Below the pieces are notes generated by a model, which was given only the letters and a program-made list of their open reading frames with translations, was not told where the DNA came from and searched no databases. From Saposhnikovia divaricata (Eukaryota; Streptophyta; Magnoliopsida; Apiales; Apiaceae): 64,000 nt of DNA. Shown here one piece after another: positions 10,801 to 21,871 of the stretch. The stretch lies in assembly GCA_036435485.1 (NCBI GenBank), contig CM071600.1, positions 46,869,546-46,933,545 of the forward strand, given 5' to 3'. The stretch's first letter is position 1. Every line of letters starts with the position of its first letter. The translations under genes were made by a program, and so were the position numbers.

Positions 10801-12428
10801 TTTTATATGTATTTTAAGGTGAATAAAAAACATAACTTCACATGTTATTTTTCAATTTTTTTTCTAAATTCAAATTTGATATTTAAAGTTTAATTCACAA
10901 AAAAAAAATTAAAAAATAATATACGGAGCTAACATTTTTATGCATCTTAAAATACGCGTAAAAAGTTAAAGGGACATGTATTTTTAGACTGAGGGAGTAT
11001 TATGGTACAAAAAACTTTCAGCTATTTCTTGCGTCAAAGATGAATATGATGACTTTAGATGGATGAGCCATTCAATATTCTTCTACAGTAATTATGAAGG
11101 AAAAAAAAAAGGACTATTAATATTTTGTTCATAAGGTTTTAATGCATTTATGATTGGTACATTGGGGAAAGTAAATTAAGTATAATTATAACCGCACAAT
11201 AGAGTATCATAACCAATAACTAGTTCCATTTCTCCAGGTAACTGCTCAGGATATCTCAACAATGATTCGATGCGGCCAACGTACCATTATATTTCTGATC
11301 AACAATGGAGGGTATACAATAGAAGTAGAGATTCATGACGGTCCGTACAATGTGATCAAGAACTGGAACTACACTGGACTAGTTGATGCTATTCACAATG
11401 GTGAAGGGAAATGCTGGACTGTCAAGGTTAGCAATATTACATAAGGAATTTTTATACACTTTTATTTAAAAAGTTTTAACGAATTGAACGTAAATTCCTG
11501 ATTAATATGTACATCAATTGCATTCTATCTGCCAAATAACCACCTAATTAGAATATGATAGGCAATTCTCGCTGGCATAACCGCCTTTGAATATGATTGG
11601 TAACAAATTATGATCATGAGATGAGATGAATGGCTCTTTAGTTCTTAAAAGTATAAATGTTCTGATGGTGCAGCATAAATCAAACTTGCCAATTGTCATG
11701 TACTCAAACTAGAGTAAGGTTAGTGTCAAGTGTCAACTATTTATAGTAATAATTATCTTAGCCTATCATGAGTTGGGAGTCATGAGTCATCACCAGTCAT
11801 TACTTTATTGGTGCTGCATTATGATCTGAACTTTTTCCTAAAAGTAGATCAATTATGCAGTGCATCTGCCTAGAATTATTAAGTCCTTGTATTCAAGATA
11901 TGAACATATAGTAGACTAAAAAGTACTCCTAGTTAATAGTTTGGCAACCTTAATAATCTATGGTACTTTCTCAACCTTGTTTAGACCATGCTCAACCGAT
12001 TGAGGTCTTTTAAGTTATAGAAAATGAAAAAAAAATGTGGGTTAGTTTGAAAATCTTAAGTCCCTAGATTGATTGCAGTTCCTGGACTAGACATCTTAAG
12101 TAGAGGCAGGTTTTCTTTTGAACTCCATTGATGCATGTATTCGGTGTATTCGGTTTTCTTTAATATAGTAACAGATGATATGCAGGAAGAAAAATTGATG
12201 CATGCAGTTATTAGGTTTCATTCAGTATTCTAACAGATGGCATGTGGGAAAATATAGGTACGCACGGAAGATGAGCTGACAGAAGCAATTGCAACAGCGA
12301 CCGGAGAACAAAAGGATTCTTTATGCTTCATTGAAGTGATTTTGCACAAAGATGATACAAGCAAAGAACTTCTTGAATGGGGATCCCGAGTTTCTGCTGC
12401 TAACAGCCGCCCTCCAAATCCTCAATAG
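7850..12428 (+). CDS. PDC: Pyruvate decarboxylase, copy 1
   Basis: Thiamine-diphosphate enzyme (EC 4.1.1.1) converting pyruvate to acetaldehyde and CO2 in the cytosol, the first step of ethanol fermentation under low oxygen. Seven exons inferred from conserved protein sequence and GT/AG borders: 7850-8314, 8926-9089, 9518-10079, 10385-10473, 10622-10739, 11238-11426, 12258-12428 (stop TAG). They join in frame to 585 aa, a normal plant PDC length. Visible active-site features: Asp47 in FSVAGDFNL, Glu70 in [17 protein letters not shown] (cofactor activation), the His133-His134 pair in ILHHTIG, the cofactor/Mg motif GDGS (461-464) to NN (488-489), and Glu495 in GGYTIE. The start is the first ATG after the TATA box and gives the typical short N-terminal extension. 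Intron 5 carries a Stowaway MITE. It is identical at protein level to copy 2. High confidence in family and exon structure. Confidence 0.96.
10767..10997. mobile_element. Stowaway (Tc1/mariner-type) MITE in PDC intron 5, copy 1
   Basis: Terminal repeats CTCCCTCCGTCCCAC and the complement of GACTGAGGGAG, with TA target duplication (10765-10766 and 10998-10999). It is 231 bp, AT-rich and foldable. It makes up almost half of the 498-bp intron. Present in both copies, so older than the duplication. Confidence 0.88.
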
Positions 12429-12986
12429 AACTGTCAGTTTCATGTCATAAAACTGAATCCTGAAGTCAGTACCCCGAGTCTTTCTTTGTAACTTGTTTGC
12501 ACAGGAACTTAAAATAAATGTAGTCTTACAGAGTTGTTTGCTTGTTATATTAGCGTTCGGAAATCTCAAACGAAGTTGAAACTATCAATTGAAAATCCAG
12601 TCACTGTAATTTGTCTTCAATACATGAGTACATTAGGCTGTTGAGTTTCTGAGGTGAAGATATCTTCTTTAAATAAATCCTGAATTCGTCGTTAGTATGA
12701 CACACAGCAATTAAGGTGCAGAGTAGAATTTTTGAACTAGCTGTAGTAGTGGTTGTCTGCCTAGATACTCGGTATCACAATATATACCACATACGAATCC
12801 AACTAATGTTTTTATGTGGATCTGAATGATACTGCTTATCACCAGGATGCGAATAGATACTTTTGTATTTAATACATATAATAAATGTGTTTTAGGTTTT
12901 TGGGCAATTGTTTTCTAAATTAAATTTATTAGAAGGGTCAACATAGGCATGCTGTTGATAGCCAGAGAGGCGCATGTATTTATATA
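12429..12986 (+). other. PDC 3' region and intergenic, copy 1
   Basis: Probable 3' UTR after the PDC stop, with a polyadenylation-type AATAAA at 12513-12518. No other gene is seen before the solo LTR at 12987. Copy 2 counterpart: 43838-44395. Confidence 0.5.
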
Positions 12987-13165
12987 TGTTGGAATATATT
13001 GATTCCATTATAATTTGAATTCATTAATTCGGTAAAATCAGTTCCGTTTTTACTACGGATTTTTTGCCACCGCCTTAACATAATTAATTAACGCGGTTAA
13101 TTAATTAAGGAAATTGTCACCGATTTAATTGATTAGCGCGACTAATTAATTAAGACAATTATTTA

Positions 13166-13692
13166 GAGGGGTGTATTCAATTCAGATTTTAACGGATTAT
13201 TAATAATCCATGGATTTTGGTAGATTGTTGTTGATTTGATATTCTGCGTAAATCTATGCATAATTGGTAGAGTCCATGCAGAATCGACGTAGAATTCGTT
13301 GAGTTTACGTAGAATTGAGCTTAAATCCACTAAAATCTCATAGAATTTGGTGAGATTTCTAAAAATTAAAAATACACTATGAAATCTAACAAAATCCACG
13401 GACTTTTAAAATCCTTCAAAGTCAATAAATTTTTGAATACCACCAGATTTTAATAGATTGTATAAAATCCATATTGAATACCTCTAGATTTTAAAAGATT
13501 ATTTGAAATCCGGATTGAATACCCTCAAACTTTTTAAAAACTGAATTGAATACCATCAAATTTCAAAGGATTGTTTAAATTCTTTATTGAATACACCCAG
13601 ATTTCAATAGATTTTTTAAAATCCTGATTGAATACCCTCATATTTTCGAAATCCAAAAAAATCCTACACAATCTAAATTGAATACACCCCTC
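13166..13692. mobile_element. PIF/Harbinger-type MITE nested in the solo LTR, copy 1
   Basis: Ends GAGGGGTGTATTCAATT and the complement of AATTGAATACACCCCTC form near-perfect inverted repeats. The target duplication is TTA (13163-13165 and 13693-13695). The inside is a run of degenerate GAATACCCTCAAAT/TTTTAAAATCC motifs. Its right end is 23 bp upstream of the TATA box that probably serves GDSL1. Confidence 0.85.
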
Positions 13693-13715
13693 TTAGCGTA
13701 CAAGTCTTCTCATCT

Positions 13716-13723
13716 TATAAATA
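13716..13723 (+). promoter_or_regulatory. LTR-derived TATA box likely serving GDSL1, copy 1
   Basis: TATAAATA inside the solo LTR, 236 bp upstream of the GDSL1 ATG. No better TATA motif lies between it and the gene. Use by the gene is inferred. Confidence 0.5.
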
Positions 13724-13951
13724 CTCATCTAGAGCATTAGGATTATATATTGAAAAACATACATCCTCCTCCTCTCATATACAGCCTCTTCTCTTCCAGG
13801 TGATAGTTCTTGCTCCGTTTTATCTTGGGATACACATAATTGTTACTCACACACACACAAATATTATACTGTTTGTATTTATCGCAGATTATCTAACAAT
13901 ATAGTAATTAATTGAGCGCATTCTCCAGCCTCTTCATATGCTTTTCTACTC

Positions 13952-16170
13952 ATGGCGGCTGCTTCTCCTCCTTGCTCGAACACAAGAAGTCTACTTATCT
14001 TAACTATCCTTCTACTAATTTCACTAGCTTCAGACACTAAAGTTACAGCAATTGCATCATCATGTAAACGTTTTAATTCAATTATAAGCTTTGGTGACTC
14101 AATGGCAGACACCGGAAATCTTCTGCATCTCTCAGCTTCAAACAGCCCTCCTCATTTTGCATTACCACCTTATGGAGAAACTTACTTTCATACCCCCACC
14201 GGTCGATGCTCCAATGGTCGCCTCATCATCGACTTCCTTGGTACGTACCTTTGTCAATCACAAATCTCGTGTAGATATGGTCACAAATCGAAATGAACTG
14301 ATTGGATTATTAGCTAAACCGTTTTTTCTCTTCTAATTGCACAAGTAGTATAAAGTTTGGACGTAATGTGAGTCACAAAAACTCATACCTTTCATTTTAG
14401 AACTGTTATATTTCTGGTTCCGCTACTGTGACAACATGTACACAACTTAAGTAACATATTATGTATATGCAGCTCAGTATCTTGGAATTCCACTGGTACC
14501 GCCGTACATAGGCAGCAAGAATAAGAGAAGCTCTGCAAATAATTTTTCATCGGGAGTGAATTTCGCGGTGGCTGGAGCAACGGCCATGAATAAGAAATCT
14601 TTTGAACAAAAAGGAGTCCATATAATGGTAAAGAATATATCTCTAGAGACACAATTGAGCTGGTTTAAGGATCTGTTGCCATCTCTTTGCCAAACAGATT
14701 CAGGTAACATAAATTTGCCTCATACACATAAGTTCTAAACATACACAGAAAGTGTTAGTTCTACATTATTGGAAATGATCTAGATGTCTAAACTCCTAGC
14801 TAGTGGGAACATTTTGTTAGGTACACTCGGTTAGAAAAACGAATGCATTTTTGGCACTACTTACAGTAGCCGGCATGCATAATGGGTCGCCTATTCATTT
14901 TAAATCATTGTTTCATATCATATTTAATAATTTATGACAGGTATTACCTTGATTTAAGGAAAGAAAAGTATATTTTTATAGTACTAGTATCGTATCGTTT
15001 AGTCAACAGTTGACAGTTGTCCCAGCCATAATTTTCAGATTTTGATCAATTAAATTTTACAATATTTTCTAAATCTTTCAACCAGGAGCAATATGTGGTT
15101 ATACTCTCCAGGAGTGTCTCTGTCATTGCTTTGTCTCTGAGTGCTCTAGCACTTTCTCATTTTCTACAATTAGTTTCGTAACCACGAGAGACTTATACAG
15201 GGTAGTTACATTGTAATTTATATGATTTATGATGGAATAAAGAAGTCATATAATTAGTCACGAAACTGCAGAATTGACTTGTTAAAAATTGTTGTCTAAT
15301 TATTGATCAAGTATTTTTGATGTGAGGTAGATTGTCACAAACTATACGAAAGAAGTGTAGTACTTGTGGGAGAAATTGGAGGCAACGATTACAACCATGC
15401 TTTGCTTGCTGGAATAAGCAAAGACGTCGTAAAAACATTTGTCCCATCTGTTGTTGGCCAGATTGCCTCAGCTGTTACTGTAAGTATCAGAATTCGAGCA
15501 ATGCACATTTCAAAATTTGTATGCATAGGTGTGTTTCTGCAAGTGTGATATCTGTGTATTGTATGCAGGAACTAGTAGAGTTGGGGGCTAGGTCAATAGT
15601 AGTCCCGGGAAACTTACCAATTGGATGCTCAGCAGCTTATTTGACACATTTTATGGCTAATTCATCTAAGCAAGACTATGACCCAAAGACTGGCTGCCTT
15701 ATTTGGTTAAACAAGTTTGCCAAGTACCATAACAAAATGCTCCAGACTGAGTTACATCGGATTCAAGAACTTCATCCCCATGCCAACATTAGCTACGCGG
15801 ATTATTACAATGCTGCAAGGCCATTATTTTTAAATCCATTGAAATATGGTACAAGTTCTGGAAACACACACCTGATCATATTAGTCCCTCTCTATACACG
15901 GTGTATCATCCTAATTAATAAATATTATCGTTGTTGGCAGGATTTAGTAATGGAGCACTAAGAGCATGTTGTGGAGGGAATGGACCATATCATCATAACT
16001 CCACTGTGGAGTGTGGGCTTTCGCCATCAACTGTTTGCGAGAATCCTTCCTTGAATGTTAACTGGGATGGTTTGCACTTGACAGAAGCGGCATATAAGTT
16101 CATTTTCAAACGTTTATTTGAAGGGCGACTCACGGTTCCACCTTTTAAGACATTATGCACAGTGTCATAA
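13952..16170 (+). CDS. GDSL/SGNH esterase-lipase (GDSL1), copy 1
   Basis: Probably a secreted or vacuolar serine esterase of the plant GDSL family. Motifs such as EIGGNDYN place it near the acetylajmalan-esterase/sinapine-esterase type clade; the substrate is unknown. Exons 13952-14240, 14473-14703, 15331-15479, 15569-15848, 15941-16170 join in frame to 392 aa, normal for the family with the usual five exons. A hydrophobic signal peptide covers about residues 12-35. Catalytic features: Ser50 in FGDSMADTGN, Gly131 in FAVAGATA, Asn192 in GGNDYN, Asp359 and His362 in WDGLHLTE. Residue 306 is Ala here and Val in copy 2. Its leader resembles that of GDSL2 only for about 40 bp before the ATG; upstream of that lies the solo LTR, so its native promoter seems displaced. 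Confidence 0.93.
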
Positions 16171-19100
16171 TTATAATTAGTAACTGTGACTTTTTGATGC
16201 CAAATCTTTAATGATTCACAAGCGCATTAATCATTACATTAACAAATACCAGCGTTAGGCATTAAACGATAAAATTATTGATTAGTTAATATGAACATAT
16301 TACTTTAATCATTATTTAAAAAAAATAATTTCATTGGGATCTAATTAATTTAAGTATAATATTATTTATTCGCCAACCTATACCAATTTCATTAATATTA
16401 TCAATTTTATCAAACACTCATCATAACCAAATCTTCTATTTTTCAATCTCAAATTTTCTTGAAATATTTAAGATGTAATTTTCTTCACTTTATATAAATT
16501 TTTCATTTGTGTTGTATACGACGAAATATTTTTTTTAACATAATTTAAATTTTACTTAGTATATCAATTCGTACAATATGTTACATTTGATTACTTACTT
16601 CAATTATTTTAAAATTTGACTACATTGTTACTAATTTTGGAACAAAAAAAACAGATTTAATCTGAAATCCGACGGATTGAGTTTTGGATTTATTTTTAAA
16701 ATCCGAAAATATTTGGATTTGGGTTTGAATTTTACAAAATTCGGACCGAACCCAAGCCGTTATCATCCCTACGAATAAAATAAGACATTTGCAATGAGTA
16801 TCACCTATCTTTGTTTCATTTGACTAACATGTTAAAATAGAAATTTGTTCATGAAACTAAAATCAAATGTGTAATATATAAACACATAATCATATGACAG
16901 TTACATGCATCTAATGTTACTCTCGGTCCAAGTTATCTAAATATGTTACTATATAATTGAACACAACATTGAGATGCTACAAACCAAAACTAAGATTAGA
17001 GTACATAAAATGTAGCACTTTTTTTTTAATGTTGTTTATTGTTAATAAATATCTCTGTTTGTTTAGAATCTATCTACCAAGTTATTAAGTTTTTTTTTTA
17101 CCAATATTTAAGATTTTGTTAATATTAAAAAAATAAATATTATCAACCAACAAAGGAAATGTATAATTTTATATGTATCGAATTATCTAGTTATTAATAA
17201 TAGTAATTTTATAACGAAGGTTGTTGTCGTTTCTCTCTCTCTCTCTCTCCTCCTCTCCCAAAAAATACTAAACTAAAGTTTAGGGGTTGAGCGTTTTGGT
17301 TGATGATAAGCCCCCTTGTATTGTTTTGATTTTGCCTTTTATTGGTAGGTTTTATTTATTGATATATTGGATTTTGTACTTTTTCCTAGTGAATGATAAT
17401 TCCCGTTTCTTTTCCTTGATTTTACTTTGTTTTTCAATAAATATATATCTTTCTTGAAAGTCTAGTACCCCTTTAGTGGATTTTATCTACCCATATATTA
17501 GGTTTCGTCATTTCTCTTTATGAGAGTAAGTTCTTTTATTTCGACATTCGGGATCTTAGATATACATGATTTTCTTATATTGGTTCATTGATTTGGATAG
17601 TAAAGAATCGCAGTTATGGTCGGTTGTTCGAACACGTTTTGACAAATCAGATAAATATTTCCTCACGACTACAATAAATTGTAGGATAATCTCGCCAAAA
17701 AGGTTATATATTTTAATGATATAAGCGAGAGATATACCACATTTTAAGATTAGATCAACGATGGTAGTTTGGATGAAGAAAACCTTGATAGGATCTATTT
17801 TAATGTGTTTGTCTAATCTTGATTATTTTTGTAGATGTTGTATGACCTTTTATTGATAAATTAATTACATATATAAAATAGTGATTTATAAGAAAATTTG
17901 TATATTTTTGTAAATGTCGTATGCCATTTTATTGATGAATTAATTATCTATCAAAAAATAGTGATTTATAATAATTTTTGCGCTGAGTTGACCAATTTGA
18001 TATGAAAATATTCATTAATAATATTTTCATTGACTTTGTAATGAATTTAATTTTTTGAATTTCTAATTTATACAGCAAATAATGTCTAATACTATTTAAG
18101 AATATATTTAGTATTTTGAATAATTCAAATATATCGTCAGATCAATTTGTTTGTCCCGTTAATTATTGCATAACAAAAAATTACTGATACGTAAAATGTT
18201 AAAGATAATTGGTTCAAAATTCATTTTAATATTTTAATTGCTTGAATCTAGCTTTTTAAATATAATTGATTAATTTAAAAGTTTATATAACCTTAATTTT
18301 GAATGTGTGTATTTAGAATAGTGTGACAAATATTTTTTAATTTTTAAAATTTTTAATTCAGTAATAGTAGATTTATTCAAATTTGATTGCATGTTATATT
18401 TGTAGATCGAGAGTTTGACATATTAAAATTTTATATTATAGAACATTGATAAAATAGATTCATGTATTAAAATAATATATTTGTATTAAAATCAATTAAG
18501 AAGGACACAATTTTGAAAAATGACTCTATACGTAAAAAGGAGCGCAAAGAACAGATTGCCTATATATAATACAATAATTGTGACTGATTTTAAATAAAAA
18601 ATTATAATTAATTAGTTAATAAGTATTTATGAAAATTAATCAATAATATACAACCATATATTACAATATGATTTTAGTTGATATTTATGAATATTAGCTC
18701 GTAATATATAATAGTATAATTTAACTGATTCTAAATTAAAAGATTGATAAGTTAGTAAAAAATTTATCACTTTAAAAAATTTGTAATTTATACATGTACT
18801 AAATAAAATAAATTTTGTATTTCAATAAAATTGTTAAGTAACCACGATAAGTAAATTAGGGTGAGAATGCTACGATTAATTTAGTTTTAGTGGTTAATTT
18901 TGATTGGCTCTTATATATATTTATGAAAATTAATCCGTAATATATAGTAATGTTATTATGATTAACTATAAATCAAAAGTGTGGAAAATTAATATTGTGA
19001 AAATCGCTTAATATCATATATTTGTATAATCCTGATTGATTTTGATTTAAATATTAATTTATTATAATTATTTTTGACATTAAAAAATATGAAATATATG

Positions 19101-20102
19101 GATATGTTAAATCAAGTAAGTTACTCTATTTAAATTAGAATTGTTAACTAACCATAGTTAGTATAATAGGATGAGAATTGTTAACTAACCATAGTAAGTT
19201 ATTAATTAACATCAATAAAATTATTGTAATCGTTATACTATTAACAGAATAAGACTTATTTATTAAAATATATAATTAAAATATAATTAAAAATTATATA
19301 TGTATAATAAAAAATTAATTTGACATATAAATTAATAATTTTTATTTTAAAAAAACAACAATTTTAATTTATTTTTTATAAAAAAACCTCAAAATTTTAT
19401 CTTTAGGCCTCTCGTATTAGAGCCGCCCCTGATCAAGTATTAGAGCCGCCCCTGATCAATGCAATGCTCATTTGAGACGCATCAGTATATCCAAGTACAG
19501 TACTGCGGTGTCACGAACAATAACATTTTCTATAGTAGAGATCCGGTAGACATTTTCTTTAATTTCCTCGGCAGAATACTACACAATTCCTCTAAATAGA
19601 CACTTACATCCATAACCTTTATTAATCACCGACCAAATTTGGTTCACCCATTTTTTGTTACTTATAATTATAACTACTAGCTTATAATTCATGCAATCTC
19701 TTTTTCTAATATTTATTATATTATTTATTTTTATTATTTATTTATTATTAGTTTACATATCAAATTGTTTTTAAGAAATTGATATATATATATATATATA
19801 TATATATAAGATTTTTTTCATTCAATTTATTAGGTGTTTTATATTGAATTCTTAAAACTTGATTTGGATGATTTTACCGTCTACGTGAAATTAACAAAAT
19901 TATCTTTAATTTAGTGATAATTTAATAATTTTCTCCAATTAAAACTACCAAGTAACAAAAGATTGATAAAATTGACGACTTTTTATATTGAAAATTCTAT
20001 TCTATTTATTAAATCTACTTATATTTTGTTTTGATTATCAAAATAACCTTCTTATTATTTGAAGATAGTTGTACTAACAACCAAATACAATTTTAATAAT
20101 AA
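16171..20102. other. Long AT-rich intergenic region, copy 1
   Basis: Nearly 4 kb after GDSL1 with no credible gene. Local repeats: a CT run at 17231-17250; a roughly 100-bp tandem pair around 17830-17970 (ATAGTGATTTATAA motif); repeated GAATTGTTAACTAACCATAG at 19138 and 19181; a perfect 23-bp tandem pair at 19414-19436 and 19437-19459 containing AGAGCCGCCCCTGATC; and a TA run at 19782-19808. The GCCCCTG motif resembles a hAT transposon end in reverse, but no matching left end was found. Copy 2 counterpart: 47580-51511. Confidence 0.55.
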
Positions 20103-20240
20103 ATGTATGAGGGATTTTATCCAAAACTTTGGTAGTTGGTAATCTGGTCATCAGTACGATAAAATAAATAAGAACTGTTAGATCTTAAAATAAATAGATA
20201 AAAAACGTTGGATCTAGCATAAAAAATATTTAATATTTTA
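20103..20240. mobile_element. Helitron-related remnant, copy 1
   Basis: Shares interrupted similarity with the 5' part of the Helitron at 21911-22030: TTGGTA...TGGTCA, then AGAACYGTTRGAT and CGTTGGATCTA, in the same order and spacing. No termini are preserved. Copy 2 counterpart near 51512-51649. Confidence 0.4.
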
Positions 20241-20337
20241 ACATGTAAACTAAAAAATGTATTTATATTGAAATACGAAAAAGTGCTTGTCAATGATTTG
20301 AATCATATATAATTAAGTTTTCCATATTGAATTGGAT

Positions 20338-20575
20338 TATTAATGTAGGTATTAATAAATATGAACCTTTTTTAAGATAATAAATACTTATTAATGTAGG
20401 TATTAATAAATATGAACCTTTTTAAAGATAATAAATATGAACCTTTTTTAAGATAATTGAATTGGATTATTAATAAATATGAACCTTTTTTAAGATTATA
20501 TTGAGATAGCTGATTTCTATATCTTGAGATAGAGCATAATTAATAAATATGAACCTTTTTTAATATTAATAAATA
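20338..20575. repeat. Degenerate minisatellite, copy 1
   Basis: The core TAATAAATATGAACCTTTTT recurs at least five times with variable AAGATAAT spacers, ending at the Stowaway element. Copy 2 counterpart 51747-51984. Confidence 0.75.
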
Positions 20576-20826
20576 CTCCTTCTATCCCTCTCATTTCTTT
20601 ACATAAAAAACTACGTGTTTGGCACGCATTTTAAGGTGCATTTTAAGGATAGTTCTATAACTTATTTTCGATATTTTCTTTTTTTTGCATAAAAATAGAA
20701 TTGTTCTATTTTTATACAAAAAAGAAAATATCAAAAATAAGTTATAGAACTATCCTTAAAATGCACCTTAAAATGCGTGCCGGAAACTGGTCCGCAAACG
20801 GAAAGAATTCGAAGGGACGGAGGGAG
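20576..20826. mobile_element. Stowaway MITE with long hairpin, copy 1
   Basis: Ends CTCCTTCTATCCCT and the complement of GGGACGGAGGGAG, with TA target duplication. The arms remain complementary for over 100 bases around a turn near 20700; for example ATAGTTCTATAACTTATTTT pairs with its complement at about 20728-20750. Both copies carry it. It could be processed into small RNA. Confidence 0.85.
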
Positions 20827-21871
20827 TAAATAAATAAAATTCAGTTCTAATATAATCTTTTATATCCTTTTCAAATTATAACTTCTTTTTAAAATTCAAT
20901 TCTAATACAACCTTTTTAATTATATCCTTTTTAGATTATAATTTTCTTTATAATATGATATAATCTTGATCGTCTATTTTTAAATATATTATATTCGACA
21001 GTTGAGATTATTTTGGCGGTACAGTGACCAAACCAAAATTATGGATAAGATCCCTCTTACGCTTATTATATATAAGGATATAATATAATGATATAATATT
21101 TTCTTATAAAAAAAATTAAATTTTTATCTAATTTTTTATTTTAATAGTTATTTTAATTTAATATGTATTAGTCAAAAACTCATGTATTATTTAGAACTAA
21201 TAATATAAATTCTTAACTTTAATTTGTTGTTAACTGAATTCGAATATTTGATATTTATTAAATTAACACAAATATGGAATATTTCTTAGTATTAAATCTA
21301 ACGATTTTCATCGATTTATTAAAAATTTAATGGTCAGTATTGTTTGTATGGTTAAACCATTAAACTAAACTACGAACAATTATCTTATTATATTTTAGTA
21401 TTAGTATAGACAGATTTCTGCAAGAATTCTTTGTTATTATTATATTTAATAAAATAGTAAAATTATTGTAATCCTTGAACAATTGCAGTTCTTTCCATCC
21501 CTTTAATCCTTTTTTTCTAAAACTCCATGTTATCTTTAATAAAATAGTAAAATCATTATAATCCTAGAACAATTGTAATTTTTTTATTATAATCGTATTT
21601 AATTATAAAATAATCTATGAAAATTAAATTATTATATTTTCTTGATTTTCTTAAAATAATCTTAAATTAATAATAAACTATGTTATTAATAAGTAAAAAA
21701 CTCATTCTAATGATACTACAGTCTCCATATTTTATTTCATCCCAAAATTCGTGTCTTTCAAAATTGTTGAAATTCTTTTATAAATATAATTATTCATTTT
21801 ATTATAACCTATTGAGTTATATAAATAACATAATTTTTTAAGATAATTCAAAATAATAAATTAATGAACAA
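20827..21871. other. AT-rich intergenic, copy 1; no gene seen
   Basis: Non-coding AT-rich DNA. Around 20990-21070 the minus strand shows ATAAGCGTAAGAGGGATC and a GGTCACTGTACC stretch, loosely resembling a Helitron 5' region and possibly another remnant. A diverged internal repeat AATAAAATAGTAAAATYATT occurs at about 21448 and 21538. Copy 2 counterpart 52236-53280. Confidence 0.45.

Larger units (their letters stand above)
12987..13898 (+). mobile_element. Solo Copia-type LTR immediately upstream of GDSL1, copy 1
   Basis: Starts TGTTGGAATATATTG, ends GATTATCTAACA, and is flanked by the 5-bp duplication ATATA (12982-12986 and 13899-13903). Without the 527-bp MITE nested at 13166-13692 plus its TSD it is about 382 bp, a normal small LTR. 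It contains TATAAATA (13716-13723), then a pyrimidine-rich leader, as in an LTR promoter in + orientation. No internal retrotransposon sequence or second LTR is nearby, so it is a solo LTR left by recombination. It ends 53 bp before the GDSL1 start codon. Confidence 0.82.

Noticed and set aside
13163..13399. Minus-strand 78-codon frame (repeated at 44572)
   Set aside because: It lies wholly within a MITE made of degenerate short repeats.
15332..15961. Uninterrupted 209-codon frame across GDSL1 exons 3 to 5
   Set aside because: It reads exon 3 in the wrong frame and runs through introns. The spliced model keeps the GGNDYN motif and catalytic Asp/His in one frame.
19400..19460. hAT transposon end (GCCCCTG in reverse orientation)
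   Set aside because: No matching opposite end or 8-bp target duplication found, and the motif is itself tandemly duplicated.
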